The position numbers and the translations under genes are program-made. From assembly GCF_000423325.1 (NCBI RefSeq), contig NZ_AUHT01000004.1:1-64000 (forward strand): DNA of 64,000 nucleotides, read 5' to 3'. Each line of letters starts with the position of its first letter. Position 1 is the first letter of the stretch. Source of the stretch: Lysobacter defluvii IMMIB APB-9 = DSM 18482. GTDB taxonomy: Bacteria > Pseudomonadota > Gammaproteobacteria > Xanthomonadales > Xanthomonadaceae. A model generated the notes under the pieces. It was not told where the DNA came from and did no database searches. It saw nothing but the letters and a program-made list of their open reading frames with translations. Below, one piece after another: positions 55,024 through 64,000 of the stretch.

Positions 55024-58000
55024 ATGAGCACCCCCGCGACCCAGATCCCCGAGCCCCAGGCCGACTCCCGCACTCCGCTGCGTTTCGTCACTGCCGCCAG
55101 CCTGTTCGACGGCCATGACGCGGCCATCAACATCATGCGCCGGCTGATCCAGTCGCAGGGCGCGGAGGTGATCCACCTGGGGCACAACCGCTCGGTGGAG
55201 GACGTGGTGCGCGCGGCGCTGCAGGAGGATGCGGACGCCATCGCGCTGTCGTCCTACCAGGGCGGGCACGTCGAGTACATGAAGTACATGGTCGACATGC
55301 TGCGCGAGCACGACGCCAGCCATATCCGCATCTTCGCCGGCGGCGGCGGGACCATCACCCCGGAGGAGATCGCCGAGCTGCAGGAGTACGGCGTCGAGCG
55401 CATCTACCACCCGAATGACGGGATGAAGATGGGGCTGGTGGAGATGATCGAGGATGTGGTGGCGAGGGCTGAGGAAGCCCGAAAGGCGGGAACAGGGAAC
55501 AGGGAACAGGGAACGACGGGTGTGCCGTCGCTTGACGATGAGATCGGGATCGGGCGCGTGCTCAGTGCGCTGGAGGACGGCGTGTTCTCCGAGGCGGAGC
55601 TGGAGCAAGCCCGCAAGCAGTGGGCCGCCGCGTCCTCCCGTTCCCCGTTCCCTGTTCCCCGTTCCCGCTCCACCCCAGTCATCGGCATCACCGGCACCGG
55701 CGGCGCCGGCAAGTCCTCGGTCACCGACGAGCTGCTCAACCGCTTCCTGGCCAGCTTCCCGGAGATGCGGATCGCGGTGATCTCGGTCGACCCGACCCGC
55801 CGCCGCACCGGCGGCGCGCTGCTGGGCGACCGCATCCGCATGAACTCGCTGCGCAGCCACCGCGTCTACATGCGCTCGATGGCCACCCGCCGCCAGCACT
55901 CGGCCACCAACGTGGTGCTGCAGGACTCCATCGCCTTCCTTAAGGGCCTGGGCTTCGACCTGGTGATCGTCGAGACCGCCGGCATCGGCCAGAGCGACTC
56001 GGAGATCGTCGACCTGGTCGACTTCCCGATGTACGTCATGACCAGCGACTTCGGCGCCCCCAGCCAGCTGGAGAAGATCGACATGCTCGACTTCGCCGAG
56101 CTGGTCGTGCTGAACAAGTACGACAAGCGCGGCGCCGAGGACGCACTGCGCGACATCCGCAAGCAGTGGAAGCGGAATCGGGTGGCGTTCCAGATGAAGG
56201 ACGAAGAGGTTCCGGTCTACCCGACCATCGCCAGTCAGTTCAACGATCCTGGCATCAGCTGGATGTTTGCCAACCTGTGTCGCTTGATGAGGGAAAAGGC
56301 GGGAACGGGGAACGGGGAACAGGGAACGTGGGGGACGCCGGGGTGTGATTGGGCGCCGGAAATTGATACTTCGCTCAAGGAGCCGCGGGCGACCGTGCTG
56401 ATCCCGGGGAGCCGCGTGCGCTACCTGGCGGAGATTGCCGAGCAGGGCAGGGCGATCAACAAGAAGATCGAGAGCGAGTCCGAGGTGGCGGATCGGGCGC
56501 AGAGTTATTGGCAGAGCCTGCGGGATCTCGAAGACCCCGCGCTGCCGGAGCAGCTGGCGCTGTACCCGTCGTCTTCCCTTCTCCCGCCTGCGGGAGAAGG
56601 TGCCCGAAGGGCGGATGAGGGCAGCTCTTCGCCTGATGCGAATGCAGAGGCAGAAGCCCCTCACCCCAGCCCTCTCCCGCAAGCGGGAGAGGGGGTGGAT
56701 TCCCGCGTTCGCGGGAATGACGGGGTGGATCGCACCCTCCTGACGCTCCGCCAGCGCTACAACGACGCCATCCAGTCCCTCTCCTCCGACGCCCTCCGCC
56801 TTTTGCGCGAGTGGCCGGACCGCCTCAAGTCCATCACCGACGAGGTCAACGAGTACCAGGTCCGCGGAAAGACGATCCGGGTCGAGAACTACCGCGAATC
56901 CCTGTCCCACCTGCAGATCCCCAAGATCGCCGCGCCGACCTACCGGTCCTGGGGCGAGCTGCTGGTGTTCCTGCAGAAGGAGAACCTGCCCGGCCATTAC
57001 CCCTACACCGGGGGCGTGTACCCGTACCGCCGCACCGGGGAGGACCCGATCCGGATGTTCGCCGGTGAGGGCACGCCCGAGCGGACCAACCGGCGCTTCC
57101 ACTACCTCAGCCTGGGCCAGCCGGCGGCGCGCCTGTCGACCGCGTTCGACAGCGTGACCCTGTACGGCGAGGACCCGGCCGAGCGCCCGGACATCTACGG
57201 CAAGATCGGCAACTCCGGGGTCAACATCGCGACCCTGGACGACATGAAGAAGCTGTACTCCGGCTTCGACCTGTGCGCGCCGACCACGTCCGTGTCGATG
57301 ACCATCAATGGCCCGGCGCCGATGATCCTGGCGATGTTCATGAACACCGCCATCGACCAGCAGGTGGAGAAGTACCTGCGCGAGGACGAGTCCCGCTGGA
57401 CCGCCGCGCAGGCCAAGATCGACAAGCTATTCGAAGGCAAGAAGCGCCCCGAGTACAGCGGCGGCCTGCCCGAGGGCAACGACGGCCTGGGCCTGGCGCT
57501 GCTGGGCGTCACCGGCGACCAGCTGGTGGACGCGGAGACCTACGCCCGCATCAAGGCCGAGACCCTCAAGACCGTCCGCGGCACCGTGCAGGCCGACATC
57601 CTCAAGGAGGACCAGGCCCAGAACACCTGCATCTTCAGCACCGAGTTCGCGCTGCGGATGATGGGCGACATCCAGCAGTACTTCGTCGACCACGGCGTGC
57701 GCAACTTCTACTCGGTGTCGATCTCCGGCTACCACATCGCCGAGGCCGGGGCGAACCCGATCAGCCAGCTCGCCTTCACCCTGAGCAACGGCTTCACCAT
57801 CGTCGAGTACTACCTGGCGCGCGGCATGAAGATCGACGACTTCGCGCCGAACCTGTCGTTCTTCTTCAGCAACGGCATGGACCCGGAGTACACCGTCATC
57901 GGCCGCGTGGCCCGCCGCATCTGGGCCCGCGCCATGCGCGAGCGCTACGGCGCCAGCGCCCGCAGCCAGATGATGAAGTACCACATCCAGACCAGCGGCC

Positions 58001-58674
58001 GGTCCCTGCACGCGCAGGAGATCCAGTTCAACGACATCCGCACCACCCTGCAGGCCCTGTACGCCCTGTTCGACAACTGCAACAGCCTGCACACCAACGC
58101 CTACGACGAGGCCATCACCACCCCCACCGAGGAAAGCGTGCGCCGCGCCGTGGCGATCCAGATGATCATCACCAAGGAGCTGGGGCTGAACTACAACGAG
58201 AACCCCTGGCAGGGCAGCTTCATCGTCGACAAGCTGACCGACATGGTGGAAGAGGCCGTGTACCAGGAGTTCGAGGCGATCAGCGAGCGCGGCGGCGTGC
58301 TCGGCGCCATGGACACCATGTACCAGCGCGGCAAGATCCAGGAAGAATCGCTCTACTACGAACACCGCAAGCACGACGGCAGCCTGCCGCTGGTGGGCGT
58401 GAACACCTTCAAGGGCAAGGACAGCGAGGTCGCCACCGAGATCGAGCTGATACGCTCGACCCCGGAGGAGAAGGGGCAGCAGATCGAGAACGTGCGCGGG
58501 TTCCAGGGGAACCGGAACCCGATCGGGGAGGACGCGCTCCGCGAGCTGCAGGCGACCGCCCGCGAGCGCCGCAACGTGTTCGAGAGCCTGGTGGAGGCGG
58601 TGAAGACGCATAGCCTGGGGCAGATCAGCCATGCGTTGTATGAGGTGGGTGGGGAGTATCGACGGAATATGTGA
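55024..58674 (+). CDS. icmF: Fused isobutyryl-CoA mutase (B12 domain, G-protein chaperone, mutase) with repeat-derived linkers
   Basis: Adenosylcobalamin-dependent IcmF interconverts isobutyryl-CoA and n-butyryl-CoA. B12-binding domain about 15-150 ([31 protein letters not shown]). MeaB-like GTPase about 217-425 (P-loop [34 protein letters not shown]). Mutase domain about 570-1216 ([33 protein letters not shown]). The product is 1216 residues; the usual fused form is near 1100. The excess fits four in-frame repeat-encoded stretches at about 155-164, 206-215, 426-435 and 518-568, all at domain junctions. The start [10 protein letters not shown] at 55024 is chosen over an upstream frame running through a family A repeat. 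Confidence 0.93.
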   Translation: MSTPATQIPEPQADSRTPLRFVTAASLFDGHDAAINIMRRLIQSQGAEVIHLGHNRSVEDVVRAALQEDADAIALSSYQGGHVEYMKYMVDMLREHDASHIRIFAGGGGTITPEEIAELQEYGVERIYHPNDGMKMGLVEMIEDVVARAEEARKAGTGNREQGTTGVPSLDDEIGIGRVLSALEDGVFSEAELEQARKQWAAASSRSPFPVPRSRSTPVIGITGTGGAGKSSVTDELLNRFLASFPEMRIAVISVDPTRRRTGGALLGDRIRMNSLRSHRVYMRSMATRRQHSATNVVLQDSIAFLKGLGFDLVIVETAGIGQSDSEIVDLVDFPMYVMTSDFGAPSQLEKIDMLDFAELVVLNKYDKRGAEDALRDIRKQWKRNRVAFQMKDEEVPVYPTIASQFNDPGISWMFANLCRLMREKAGTGNGEQGTWGTPGCDWAPEIDTSLKEPRATVLIPGSRVRYLAEIAEQGRAINKKIESESEVADRAQSYWQSLRDLEDPALPEQLALYPSSSLLPPAGEGARRADEGSSSPDANAEAEAPHPSPLPQAGEGVDSRVRGNDGVDRTLLTLRQRYNDAIQSLSSDALRLLREWPDRLKSITDEVNEYQVRGKTIRVENYRESLSHLQIPKIAAPTYRSWGELLVFLQKENLPGHYPYTGGVYPYRRTGEDPIRMFAGEGTPERTNRRFHYLSLGQPAARLSTAFDSVTLYGEDPAERPDIYGKIGNSGVNIATLDDMKKLYSGFDLCAPTTSVSMTINGPAPMILAMFMNTAIDQQVEKYLREDESRWTAAQAKIDKLFEGKKRPEYSGGLPEGNDGLGLALLGVTGDQLVDAETYARIKAETLKTVRGTVQADILKEDQAQNTCIFSTEFALRMMGDIQQYFVDHGVRNFYSVSISGYHIAEAGANPISQLAFTLSNGFTIVEYYLARGMKIDDFAPNLSFFFSNGMDPEYTVIGRVARRIWARAMRERYGASARSQMMKYHIQTSGRSLHAQEIQFNDIRTTLQALYALFDNCNSLHTNAYDEAITTPTEESVRRAVAIQMIITKELGLNYNENPWQGSFIVDKLTDMVEEAVYQEFEAISERGGVLGAMDTMYQRGKIQEESLYYEHRKHDGSLPLVGVNTFKGKDSEVATEIELIRSTPEEKGQQIENVRGFQGNRNPIGEDALRELQATARERRNVFESLVEAVKTHSLGQISHALYEVGGEYRRNM
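55486..55514. repeat. Heptamer repeat (family C) inside icmF, linker 1
   Basis: Four GGGAACN units encode residues about 155-164 ([10 protein letters not shown]), between the B12-binding domain and the following linker helix. Confidence 0.9.
55639..55668. repeat. Heptamer repeat (family C, inverted) inside icmF, linker 2
   Basis: Reverse-complement GTTCCCN units encode residues about 206-215 (PFPVPRSRS), just before the GTPase beta strand and P-loop. Confidence 0.9.
56299..56327. repeat. Heptamer repeat (family C) inside icmF, linker 3
   Basis: Units of GGGAACN encode residues about 426-435 (GTGNGEQGT), at the end of the GTPase domain. Confidence 0.9.
56576..56727. repeat. Family A doublet plus family B unit inside icmF, linker 4
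   Basis: A complete family A composite (56576-56695), with the orientation of the copy at 5089-5200, runs directly into a family B palindrome TTCCCGC-GTTC-GCGGGAATGAC (56696-56727). Together they encode about 50 Pro/Ser/Gly/Arg-rich residues (518-568) between the GTPase-mutase linker and the mutase N-terminal arm, without breaking the frame. Confidence 0.9.
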
Positions 58675-58789
58675 CGCTCGGCGGTGAGTGGCCGGTCTGG
58701 GTGCGCCGGACCAGCCAACTTCCCGGCATCGTTGGGGCTGTGAACCGCGTCGCCGTCCGCGACTACCACGCCGGTTCAAAGGAGGGGGC

Positions 58790-59707
58790 TTGGCAATAAG
58801 TGTCGTGGTGGACAGGTGCTTTCTAGACTTCAACACGAAGTCGGGGCTGACGCCAATCGATCGGAAATTTCTGCTCTCGTTTCTTAATGATTTCGAGGAC
58901 GGGAAGTGGAGAGATTCCGCGTTCGATGACTTCCTATGGGACAACGTCGCTCAAACTGCACTCACGCAAGCTGAGAGAGAGAACGCGATGCTCGGGGATC
59001 GCTCTCGGCTACGTGAAGCGGCGAAGAATCTTCGCTTGATCGACAAGGAGCCCGAATCCTCCAAAGGAAGCGAAATTGCGGAGATAATTCTGTACGGCTT
59101 AATGCGTCTCCATTTCGGCGCGCTGCCTGTAGTACCCAAAATTTTCTACAAGCAGAATGTAAACGACTTCGCAAAAGGAGCCGATAGTGTTCACATCTCA
59201 ATCGATGGTGATGCATTTCTCCTGTACTTCGGAGAGGCCAAGTTTTACTCGTCCATTGAGAATGCACGCTTGGACTCGGTCGTCGATTCCGTAAGGAAGT
59301 CCTTAGAGACCGATAAGCTAAAAAAAGAGAACGCGATAGTCACGAGTTTGCGGGAGCTGGATACCTTGGATCTCCCGGGTGGCATGGCCGAGAGGATTCG
59401 CGCCGCGCTCTCAAACAGAGCGTCCATAGATGACATTAAACCCCTGATCCACGTTCCAATTCTGCTGCTGCACGAATGTTCCGTGACGGCGGCAGCAACC
59501 CTCAAGGATCAGGCTTATCTCGATGCGATCACCGATGTGCATCAAGAGCGGGCGCAGTCGTACTTTGAGCGGCAGGTTGCCGCACTTGCTCCTAGCGTCG
59601 CGCGTTACGGCGAGATTACGTTCCACCTAATCCTGCTGCCCGTTCCCTGCAAGAAGAAGGTGGTTGACCGCTTCTTGACTGAGGCCGCATTGCTGAAGGG
59701 GGCTTGA
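58790..59707 (+). CDS. hamA: Hachiman defence system nuclease subunit HamA (DUF1837)
   Basis: 305 residues from TTG 58790, which follows AGGAGGGGG; GTG 58805 is a weaker alternative. DUF1837 features: GSEIAEIILYGLMR, KGADSVHISID (Asp132) and YFGEAKFYSS (Glu149, Lys151). The Glu-x-Lys pair is the PD-(D/E)xK-like nuclease centre reported for HamA. Known biology: HamA is held inactive by the helicase HamB and degrades DNA on phage infection. Codon usage is clearly more AT-rich than in icmF, pointing to horizontal transfer. The 115 bases after icmF carry no gene. Confidence 0.88.
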   Translation: MAISVVVDRCFLDFNTKSGLTPIDRKFLLSFLNDFEDGKWRDSAFDDFLWDNVAQTALTQAERENAMLGDRSRLREAAKNLRLIDKEPESSKGSEIAEIILYGLMRLHFGALPVVPKIFYKQNVNDFAKGADSVHISIDGDAFLLYFGEAKFYSSIENARLDSVVDSVRKSLETDKLKKENAIVTSLRELDTLDLPGGMAERIRAALSNRASIDDIKPLIHVPILLLHECSVTAAATLKDQAYLDAITDVHQERAQSYFERQVAALAPSVARYGEITFHLILLPVPCKKKVVDRFLTEAALLKGA

Positions 59708-61812
59708 GTGTGGACGATCTTCTATTCGCCCGTTGCGCGTTGATTAATCGACACCTCGAACTCGGTGACGAGCAGGAGGCACGCGACGGGGTCATTCAAC
59801 TGCTCGACTACTGTCAATCGCAGGATATTGCTCCGCCCCCTGTTTTGAATGCATTGACGAGGATGGTCGGGCTCTATCCGTACCTACGGACTGGCCTTTC
59901 ATGGGACGAGCGCTACCTGCTGTCTGCATTCAGTGCAGACGCCGGGAGCGGCGAAGTTGTCCTGCACAGAGAGCAAGCAACTGTCCTTAGAATGTTGCTC
60001 GATGGAGCCAACCTTGCGCTGAGCGCACCGACGAGTTTTGGAAAATCATTCATCGTCGATGCTTTCATCTCTATTAAGCGGCCACGCAATGTTCTGATAA
60101 TAGTGCCCACTCTCGCCCTGGCGGATGAGACCCGCCGACGACTCCACGTCAAGTTCGGGCGCAGACTTAAAGTGATTACAGCGACCGAGGAAGAGCCTTG
60201 CGAGGCCGGAAACATATTCATCTTCCCTCAAGAGCGAGCTATAAGTTACTCGGCGAAGATGCCAGACCTGGACTTGCTAATTGTTGATGAATTTTACAAA
60301 GCAAGCCGAGAGTTCGACAGGGATCGATCCGCACCGCTTATACGGGCAATTCTCAAGTTTGGAGCAAAGTCCAAGCAGCGTTACTACTTGGCCCCGAACA
60401 TTGCGTCTCTCAGAGAGAGTCCATTTACGGAGGGGATGGTTTTTCACCGCGTGGACTTTAATACGGTATTTCTACGAAAGCACGAAGTATATCACGCGAT
60501 CCAGGGGGCGCAGGCGAAAACAAGTGCGCTAATGGAAATTCTCCAGAACGCCGGCGGGAAAACACTTGTCTATGCAGGGACATATGCCGCGATCAAAGAG
60601 GTTGCCACGGCGCTGCTTGATCAGTTTGAAGGACAGGGATCCGAGCTATTGGAGGAATTCCATCAGTGGCTGGTTGAAAGCTATGGGCCAAACTGGCTGT
60701 TACCCCGTCTAATGCGGCGGGGTGTTGGCGTGCACAACGGGCAGCTACACAGGTCAATCGGCCAGATACAGATCAAGCTGTATGAAGATCCTGACGGAAT
60801 CCAAGTCCTTCTCTCGACGTCGTCAATCATCGAGGGGGTTAACACGTCGGCCCAGAACGTGGTGCTCTGGAAGAATAGGAATGGTGCCTCACGACTTACC
60901 GATTTTGAGTACCGGAACATTATCGGGAGAAGTGGTCGAATGTTCCGGCACTTCGTCGGTCACGTCTTTATCTTGGAGGCGCCGCCCGCCGAACAAGTGA
61001 ATCAGCTGGTTCTGGAGCTGCCTGAAGAGCTGCTAGGCCTACCCGACGTTGAAGAAGACTACAGTCTTAATGTGGCTCAGAAAGGGCGCGCCGACGATTT
61101 CAGGCGAGAGGTGTCCCAACTGCTCGGAGGGCGCGATGCGGACGAAGTTTTGCGCGATCACAACGTTCAGACCAGTGACGCTTCCGTCATCAAGCGTATA
61201 TTGACCGACCTTCGCCAGAACCCGCGCAGCTGGAGCGGGCTCTCGTATTTGAACTCTGAGGATCCGAAGGAGTGGAGATTTACGCTCTTCAGGGTACTTT
61301 ATCTTGATCCTGGTGCATGGGATACCACATACACCAAGTTCGTCGCATTCACTCAGGTAATTGCAAAGAACTGGGTTAGCACCATTCCAGAGTTACTCGA
61401 AGAGCTTGCGGGTTTGGATATAGACCTGGACCTATTTTTCAAACTTGAAAGGAACGTGTCTTACAAGTTGGCAGCGCTCGTCGGGGACGTAAATACGTTG
61501 CAGCAAGCTGTGAACCCGGGCCGTCATGTGGATGTTTCTGCGTTCGTCGTGCGCGCTGCTCATGCCTTCTTGCCGCCTACGGTGTTTGAGCTCGAGGAGT
61601 ACGGGTTGCCTCGAATGATCTCGCGGAAGCTCCAAGACGCAGGCGTGGTAGATTTTGAGGCGGCCGATTGCCGGCTCAGCTCAGCGATCCAAGAGATTGT
61701 TGACCAGAGGAGCTTGGTCCGGGAGATACTGGAGGGGTTCGAGTGTTACATTTTCGACTATTTCCTCAGCGGGGTGATGCCCGAATCAGATGCAAACGAT
61801 GCCGAGCACTAA
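59704..61812 (+). CDS. hamB: Hachiman defence system helicase subunit HamB
   Basis: The 702-residue superfamily 2 helicase shows a Q-motif-like region LHREQATVLRML, Walker A SAPTSFGKS (Lys114), the Walker B variant VDEFYK (195-199) typical of Hachiman helicases, and motif VI RNIIGRSGRM. The C-terminal third is a helical region specific to the family. The TTG start overlaps the hamA stop (TTGA); GTG 59710 is an alternative. In the published system HamB senses DNA and releases HamA. Low GC, like hamA. Confidence 0.9.
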   Translation: MSVDDLLFARCALINRHLELGDEQEARDGVIQLLDYCQSQDIAPPPVLNALTRMVGLYPYLRTGLSWDERYLLSAFSADAGSGEVVLHREQATVLRMLLDGANLALSAPTSFGKSFIVDAFISIKRPRNVLIIVPTLALADETRRRLHVKFGRRLKVITATEEEPCEAGNIFIFPQERAISYSAKMPDLDLLIVDEFYKASREFDRDRSAPLIRAILKFGAKSKQRYYLAPNIASLRESPFTEGMVFHRVDFNTVFLRKHEVYHAIQGAQAKTSALMEILQNAGGKTLVYAGTYAAIKEVATALLDQFEGQGSELLEEFHQWLVESYGPNWLLPRLMRRGVGVHNGQLHRSIGQIQIKLYEDPDGIQVLLSTSSIIEGVNTSAQNVVLWKNRNGASRLTDFEYRNIIGRSGRMFRHFVGHVFILEAPPAEQVNQLVLELPEELLGLPDVEEDYSLNVAQKGRADDFRREVSQLLGGRDADEVLRDHNVQTSDASVIKRILTDLRQNPRSWSGLSYLNSEDPKEWRFTLFRVLYLDPGAWDTTYTKFVAFTQVIAKNWVSTIPELLEELAGLDIDLDLFFKLERNVSYKLAALVGDVNTLQQAVNPGRHVDVSAFVVRAAHAFLPPTVFELEEYGLPRMISRKLQDAGVVDFEAADCRLSSAIQEIVDQRSLVREILEGFECYIFDYFLSGVMPESDANDAEH

Positions 61813-62341
61813 GCCGGTGCCGCCCATCTAGGCGTCTTCGGGTCCAGCGGTAAGGAGGGTCGCCACGTAGGCCGTCTCACGGGCGGGGCTGGACGGGGCG
61901 GACGCATGGAGTTTGGGTGAGGCGCGTCGGCTAGGAGTCAACCCAACAAGGACACCGGGCTAGGTTCACCGGCAGCCAGTCTACCGCAGGCCGGCCGAAG
62001 CGCCGGACGCACCCGGTGAAGCGCTGAGTGTTTTGGCCCCACCAATCGCCTAGAGTCGGACGGCAGTAGGTGCGCTGCTGTTGCAGGTGGAGCCGGATGA
62101 CGTCGAGGTCTTCTTTGTTGAGGGGCGGTCAGCAGGTTACCGTGAACCTTCGCCCTGCTCCGGCTCCGGCTCCGGCTCCGGCTCCGTCGAGCGGCGTGCG
62201 GGGGGCAGAGTTCGGGTCGCAAGGGAACGCTGTTTTCGTTGATGCGCCAGGGGTGCCCACTTCGATTTGATGCCGTAATCTGATCAACGCCTGCTGAGCC
62301 AATGGCGCAGAGGGGTTGATTCGCCTAGACAGGGGGAAGCA
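61813..62341. other. 529-bp non-coding element with GGCTCC tandem repeat
   Basis: No convincing gene. At 62156-62186 a 6-bp unit (GGCTCC) is repeated about five times. On the minus strand, 62125 down to about 61937 reads as an ATG-less frame, including NKEDLDVIRLHLQQQRTY and DWWGQNTQRFTGCVRRFG and ending CWVDS-stop. It looks like a conserved coding remnant I associate with intergenic elements in this family; that memory is unverified. A good AGGGGGA ribosome-binding site (62331-62337) belongs to the next gene. Confidence 0.45.
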
Positions 62342-64000
62342 ATGGCCTTTTCATGGTCTTTCAAAGAGGCGACGCCGGGGGATCGTGCCCGCGAGTCTCA
62401 GGTAGAGAAGTTCTTCAGTTCGGATGCCGTTCGCAACAAAGCGAACGCGGTGGTGCGAGAGGGCATTCAGAATTCGCTGGACGCGGCGTCGGAAGGTGAG
62501 GCGATCCATGTACGGATCACGCTGGATGAGTGGAGTGCGGCTGAGGCGCGCGAGCGGCTGCCCGTCTATGAGAGGGGCTTCGTGGAGCACTCCACCGCAG
62601 AAGGAGTGCGGTCGAAGATTGCTACCCTTCCGGGCGCCGGCGACCCGTTTCGCTTCATGGTGTTCGAAGACTTCGGCACCTCTGGACTAAAGGGGGACCC
62701 AGCGGAATGGTGGCCCGACGAGCACGGTGACTCCGGCGCCTTCTTCAAGTACTTCCGCGCCGAAGGCATGTCGGGAAAGGCCGACGGCGCGCGCGGGCGT
62801 CACGGTGTGGGCCGCCTGGTCTTCATGTTTGCCAGTCGTACCCGCACGATGTATGGATTGACCAGGCGCGATGGGGCGAACGGTCCGGAGGAGCTCCTGA
62901 TGGGTACCTCGGTGCTTCGGAACCATCGCGTGAACTCCATCCCGTATCTGCCGGATGGATGGTTTGGGGTGGAGGATCCCGCGGTGCGCGGACTTACCCT
63001 TCCGATCACGGAGAAGTCGTTCATTGATCGATTCAAGCGCGACTTCATGGTCACACGGGATAATCGAAACGGGTTGTCAGTCGTCGTTCCATGGTTGGCC
63101 GAAGATGTGACGCTGGAATCGACCGTCCAAGCTGTTCTGGCCGAGTACTACTACCCGATTCTTGCCGGAAAACTGACAGTTGAGGTCGCCTCCGGCAAGT
63201 CAGCCACCCTCGTCGACCGAGGAACATTGGATGAAGCAGTGGCGGCGCAGCCACTCCACTTCACCGACCGCTTCCACCCCCTCCTTGAACTCGCGCGAGC
63301 GGGGCTTGAAGACCAAGACTGGCTGGAGCTGCCATTGCCGGCAGGCGGGGCGCCAAAGTGGAGCAAAGGTGTAGTCAGCGAGAGTCACGCCGAAGCTATC
63401 CACAGGAAGATGGAGGAGGGAGAGCGGATCTTCATACGCGTCCCCGTCGAAGTTCGCCGGAAGAATGGTGCGGGCGTGGAGTCGGAGTTCCGGATCCTTC
63501 TTGAGCGTGATCCGACGATCGCCGACAGTCTGATTCAGTTCGTCCGCGAAGGCATCATTGTCAGCGATGTCCGTCCGAGGAGAACATCCGGCATCCGGGC
63601 ACTTGTGGTGGTGGAGAAGGGTGCCTTGGGTGAGTTCCTCGGCGACTCCGAGAACCCGTCACACACGCAATGGCAGAAGGACGTATTGAAGGAAAAGTAC
63701 ACGTACGCTCCGGCACTGCTCGAATACGTTGTCCAGTGCGTTCCTTGCCTTCTTGCGGAGGTGAGTCAGCAGCAGAAGAAGCCCGACGCTTCCCTGTTGC
63801 TTGATCTTTTCGCGTTACCCGCAGAGCAGGGAATCGAGCGTCCTCGCCCCGATATTGCCAAGCCGAAGCCCGGCGCCGATACATGGAGGGACAAGATCGC
63901 GATCGAGAGGAGGCCGCGCAGGTACTCCATCAGTCGAAGGGGTACTGGCTTCGTGGTACGTCGCGGCGATGACGATGCGGTGCCTCCGGCGATCTTTTCA
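62342..64000 (+). CDS. GHKL-type ATPase-domain protein, 3'-truncated by window edge
   Basis: The frame is open from ATG 62342 to the window end: at least 553 codons, no stop. The N-terminal GHKL/Bergerat fold is clear: N-box VVREGIQNSLDAAS (Glu40, Asn44, Asp47), FEDFGTSGL (Asp110, Gly112, Gly115) and the glycine lid GRHGVGRLVFMFAS (152-165). This resembles the prokaryotic MORC-like (paraMORC) and Hsp90-like ATPases found near restriction and defence genes. The C-terminal half matches nothing I recognise. Base composition lies between hamB and the chromosome. It follows the Hachiman genes on the same strand; whether it joins their function is unknown. Confidence 0.8.
   Translation, partial: MAFSWSFKEATPGDRARESQVEKFFSSDAVRNKANAVVREGIQNSLDAASEGEAIHVRITLDEWSAAEARERLPVYERGFVEHSTAEGVRSKIATLPGAGDPFRFMVFEDFGTSGLKGDPAEWWPDEHGDSGAFFKYFRAEGMSGKADGARGRHGVGRLVFMFASRTRTMYGLTRRDGANGPEELLMGTSVLRNHRVNSIPYLPDGWFGVEDPAVRGLTLPITEKSFIDRFKRDFMVTRDNRNGLSVVVPWLAEDVTLESTVQAVLAEYYYPILAGKLTVEVASGKSATLVDRGTLDEAVAAQPLHFTDRFHPLLELARAGLEDQDWLELPLPAGGAPKWSKGVVSESHAEAIHRKMEEGERIFIRVPVEVRRKNGAGVESEFRILLERDPTIADSLIQFVREGIIVSDVRPRRTSGIRALVVVEKGALGEFLGDSENPSHTQWQKDVLKEKYTYAPALLEYVVQCVPCLLAEVSQQQKKPDASLLLDLFALPAEQGIERPRPDIAKPKPGADTWRDKIAIERRPRRYSISRRGTGFVVRRGDDDAVPPAIFS

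Noticed and set aside
54478-57102. 874-codon minus-strand frame antisense to icmF
   Set aside because: It is a shadow of the GC-rich icmF codons, rich in His/Arg/Gly/Ala. Only its last 78 codons (from GTG 54714) look like a real small membrane protein.
58675-58789. Attachment site at the left edge of the Hachiman island
   Set aside because: No tRNA gene, integrase or direct repeat matching a right border was found; the island may continue past the window, so att sites cannot be assigned.
61938-62222. Minus-strand ORF with an Arg-Ser repeat like an SR protein
   Set aside because: The RSRSRS stretch is just the GGCTCC hexamer read in one frame, and the rest has no coding character; the better conserved-looking frame lacks a start codon.

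Overview
This is a high-GC proteobacterial chromosome segment. It most resembles the Xanthomonadaceae/Lysobacteraceae (Xanthomonas, Lysobacter, Luteimonas type). The pointers are the argC-argH-proB-proA order, the fused hisB inside a complete overlapping his operon led by a TrpR-like regulator, the set of branched-chain acyl-CoA genes, and several families of dispersed intergenic repeats, including GGGAAC heptamers. The genus is inferred from gene content recalled from the group; no search was run.

Layout. 1-5 kb: the end of an arginine/proline block (argC partial, argH, proB, proA), then tRNA-Pro(CGG) with its own promoter and terminator. 5-16 kb: histidine block of hisS, an unusually long hutH-like ammonia-lyase, a TrpR-like regulator with a palindromic operator, and hisGDCBHAFI. 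16-20 kb: secreted metallophosphoesterase and the methionine-salvage genes mtnB-mtnD-mtnC, bracketed by two copies of an inverted repeat. 20-26 kb: internally deleted amino-acid permease, NSS transporter, NhaC antiporter, a DUF2388/DUF4105 pair and a NUDIX hydrolase. 26-33 kb (minus strand): mccA, HMG-CoA lyase, a PAS-GGDEF-EAL protein, an SDR dehydrogenase and efpL in one probable transcription unit. 33-41 kb: peptidoglycan-peptide genes (NlpC/P60, dipeptide epimerase, RpiR regulator) divergent from a transglutaminase-like protein and a TonB-dependent receptor. 41-54 kb: enoyl-CoA hydratase, cytochrome c-FTR1 iron permease with a Fur-box-like site, mccB, two alanine-rich lipoproteins, thiolase, autotransporter protease, isovaleryl-CoA dehydrogenase and leucine dehydrogenase. 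54-58.7 kb: a three-gene mini-operon and icmF. 58.8-64 kb: an AT-richer island with a two-gene Hachiman defence system (hamA-hamB), a recurrent-looking non-coding element, and a GHKL-type ATPase gene that runs off the window end.

How the genes work together. Leucine dehydrogenase, isovaleryl-CoA dehydrogenase, methylcrotonyl-CoA carboxylase (mccA/mccB), methylglutaconyl-CoA hydratase, HMG-CoA lyase and thiolase give a nearly complete leucine-to-acetyl-CoA route. They are scattered over about 27 kb instead of forming one operon. IcmF and the SDR extend the route to valine and isoleucine intermediates. The same acyl-CoAs prime the iso-branched fatty acids typical of this family.

Most striking features. 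(1) Repeats have entered coding sequence: icmF carries four in-frame repeat-derived linkers from three families, mccA carries one, and at least five genes use a stop codon inside a repeat. (2) The Hachiman-GHKL island at the right end; Hachiman itself is already described, but the GHKL ATPase is a candidate additional component.
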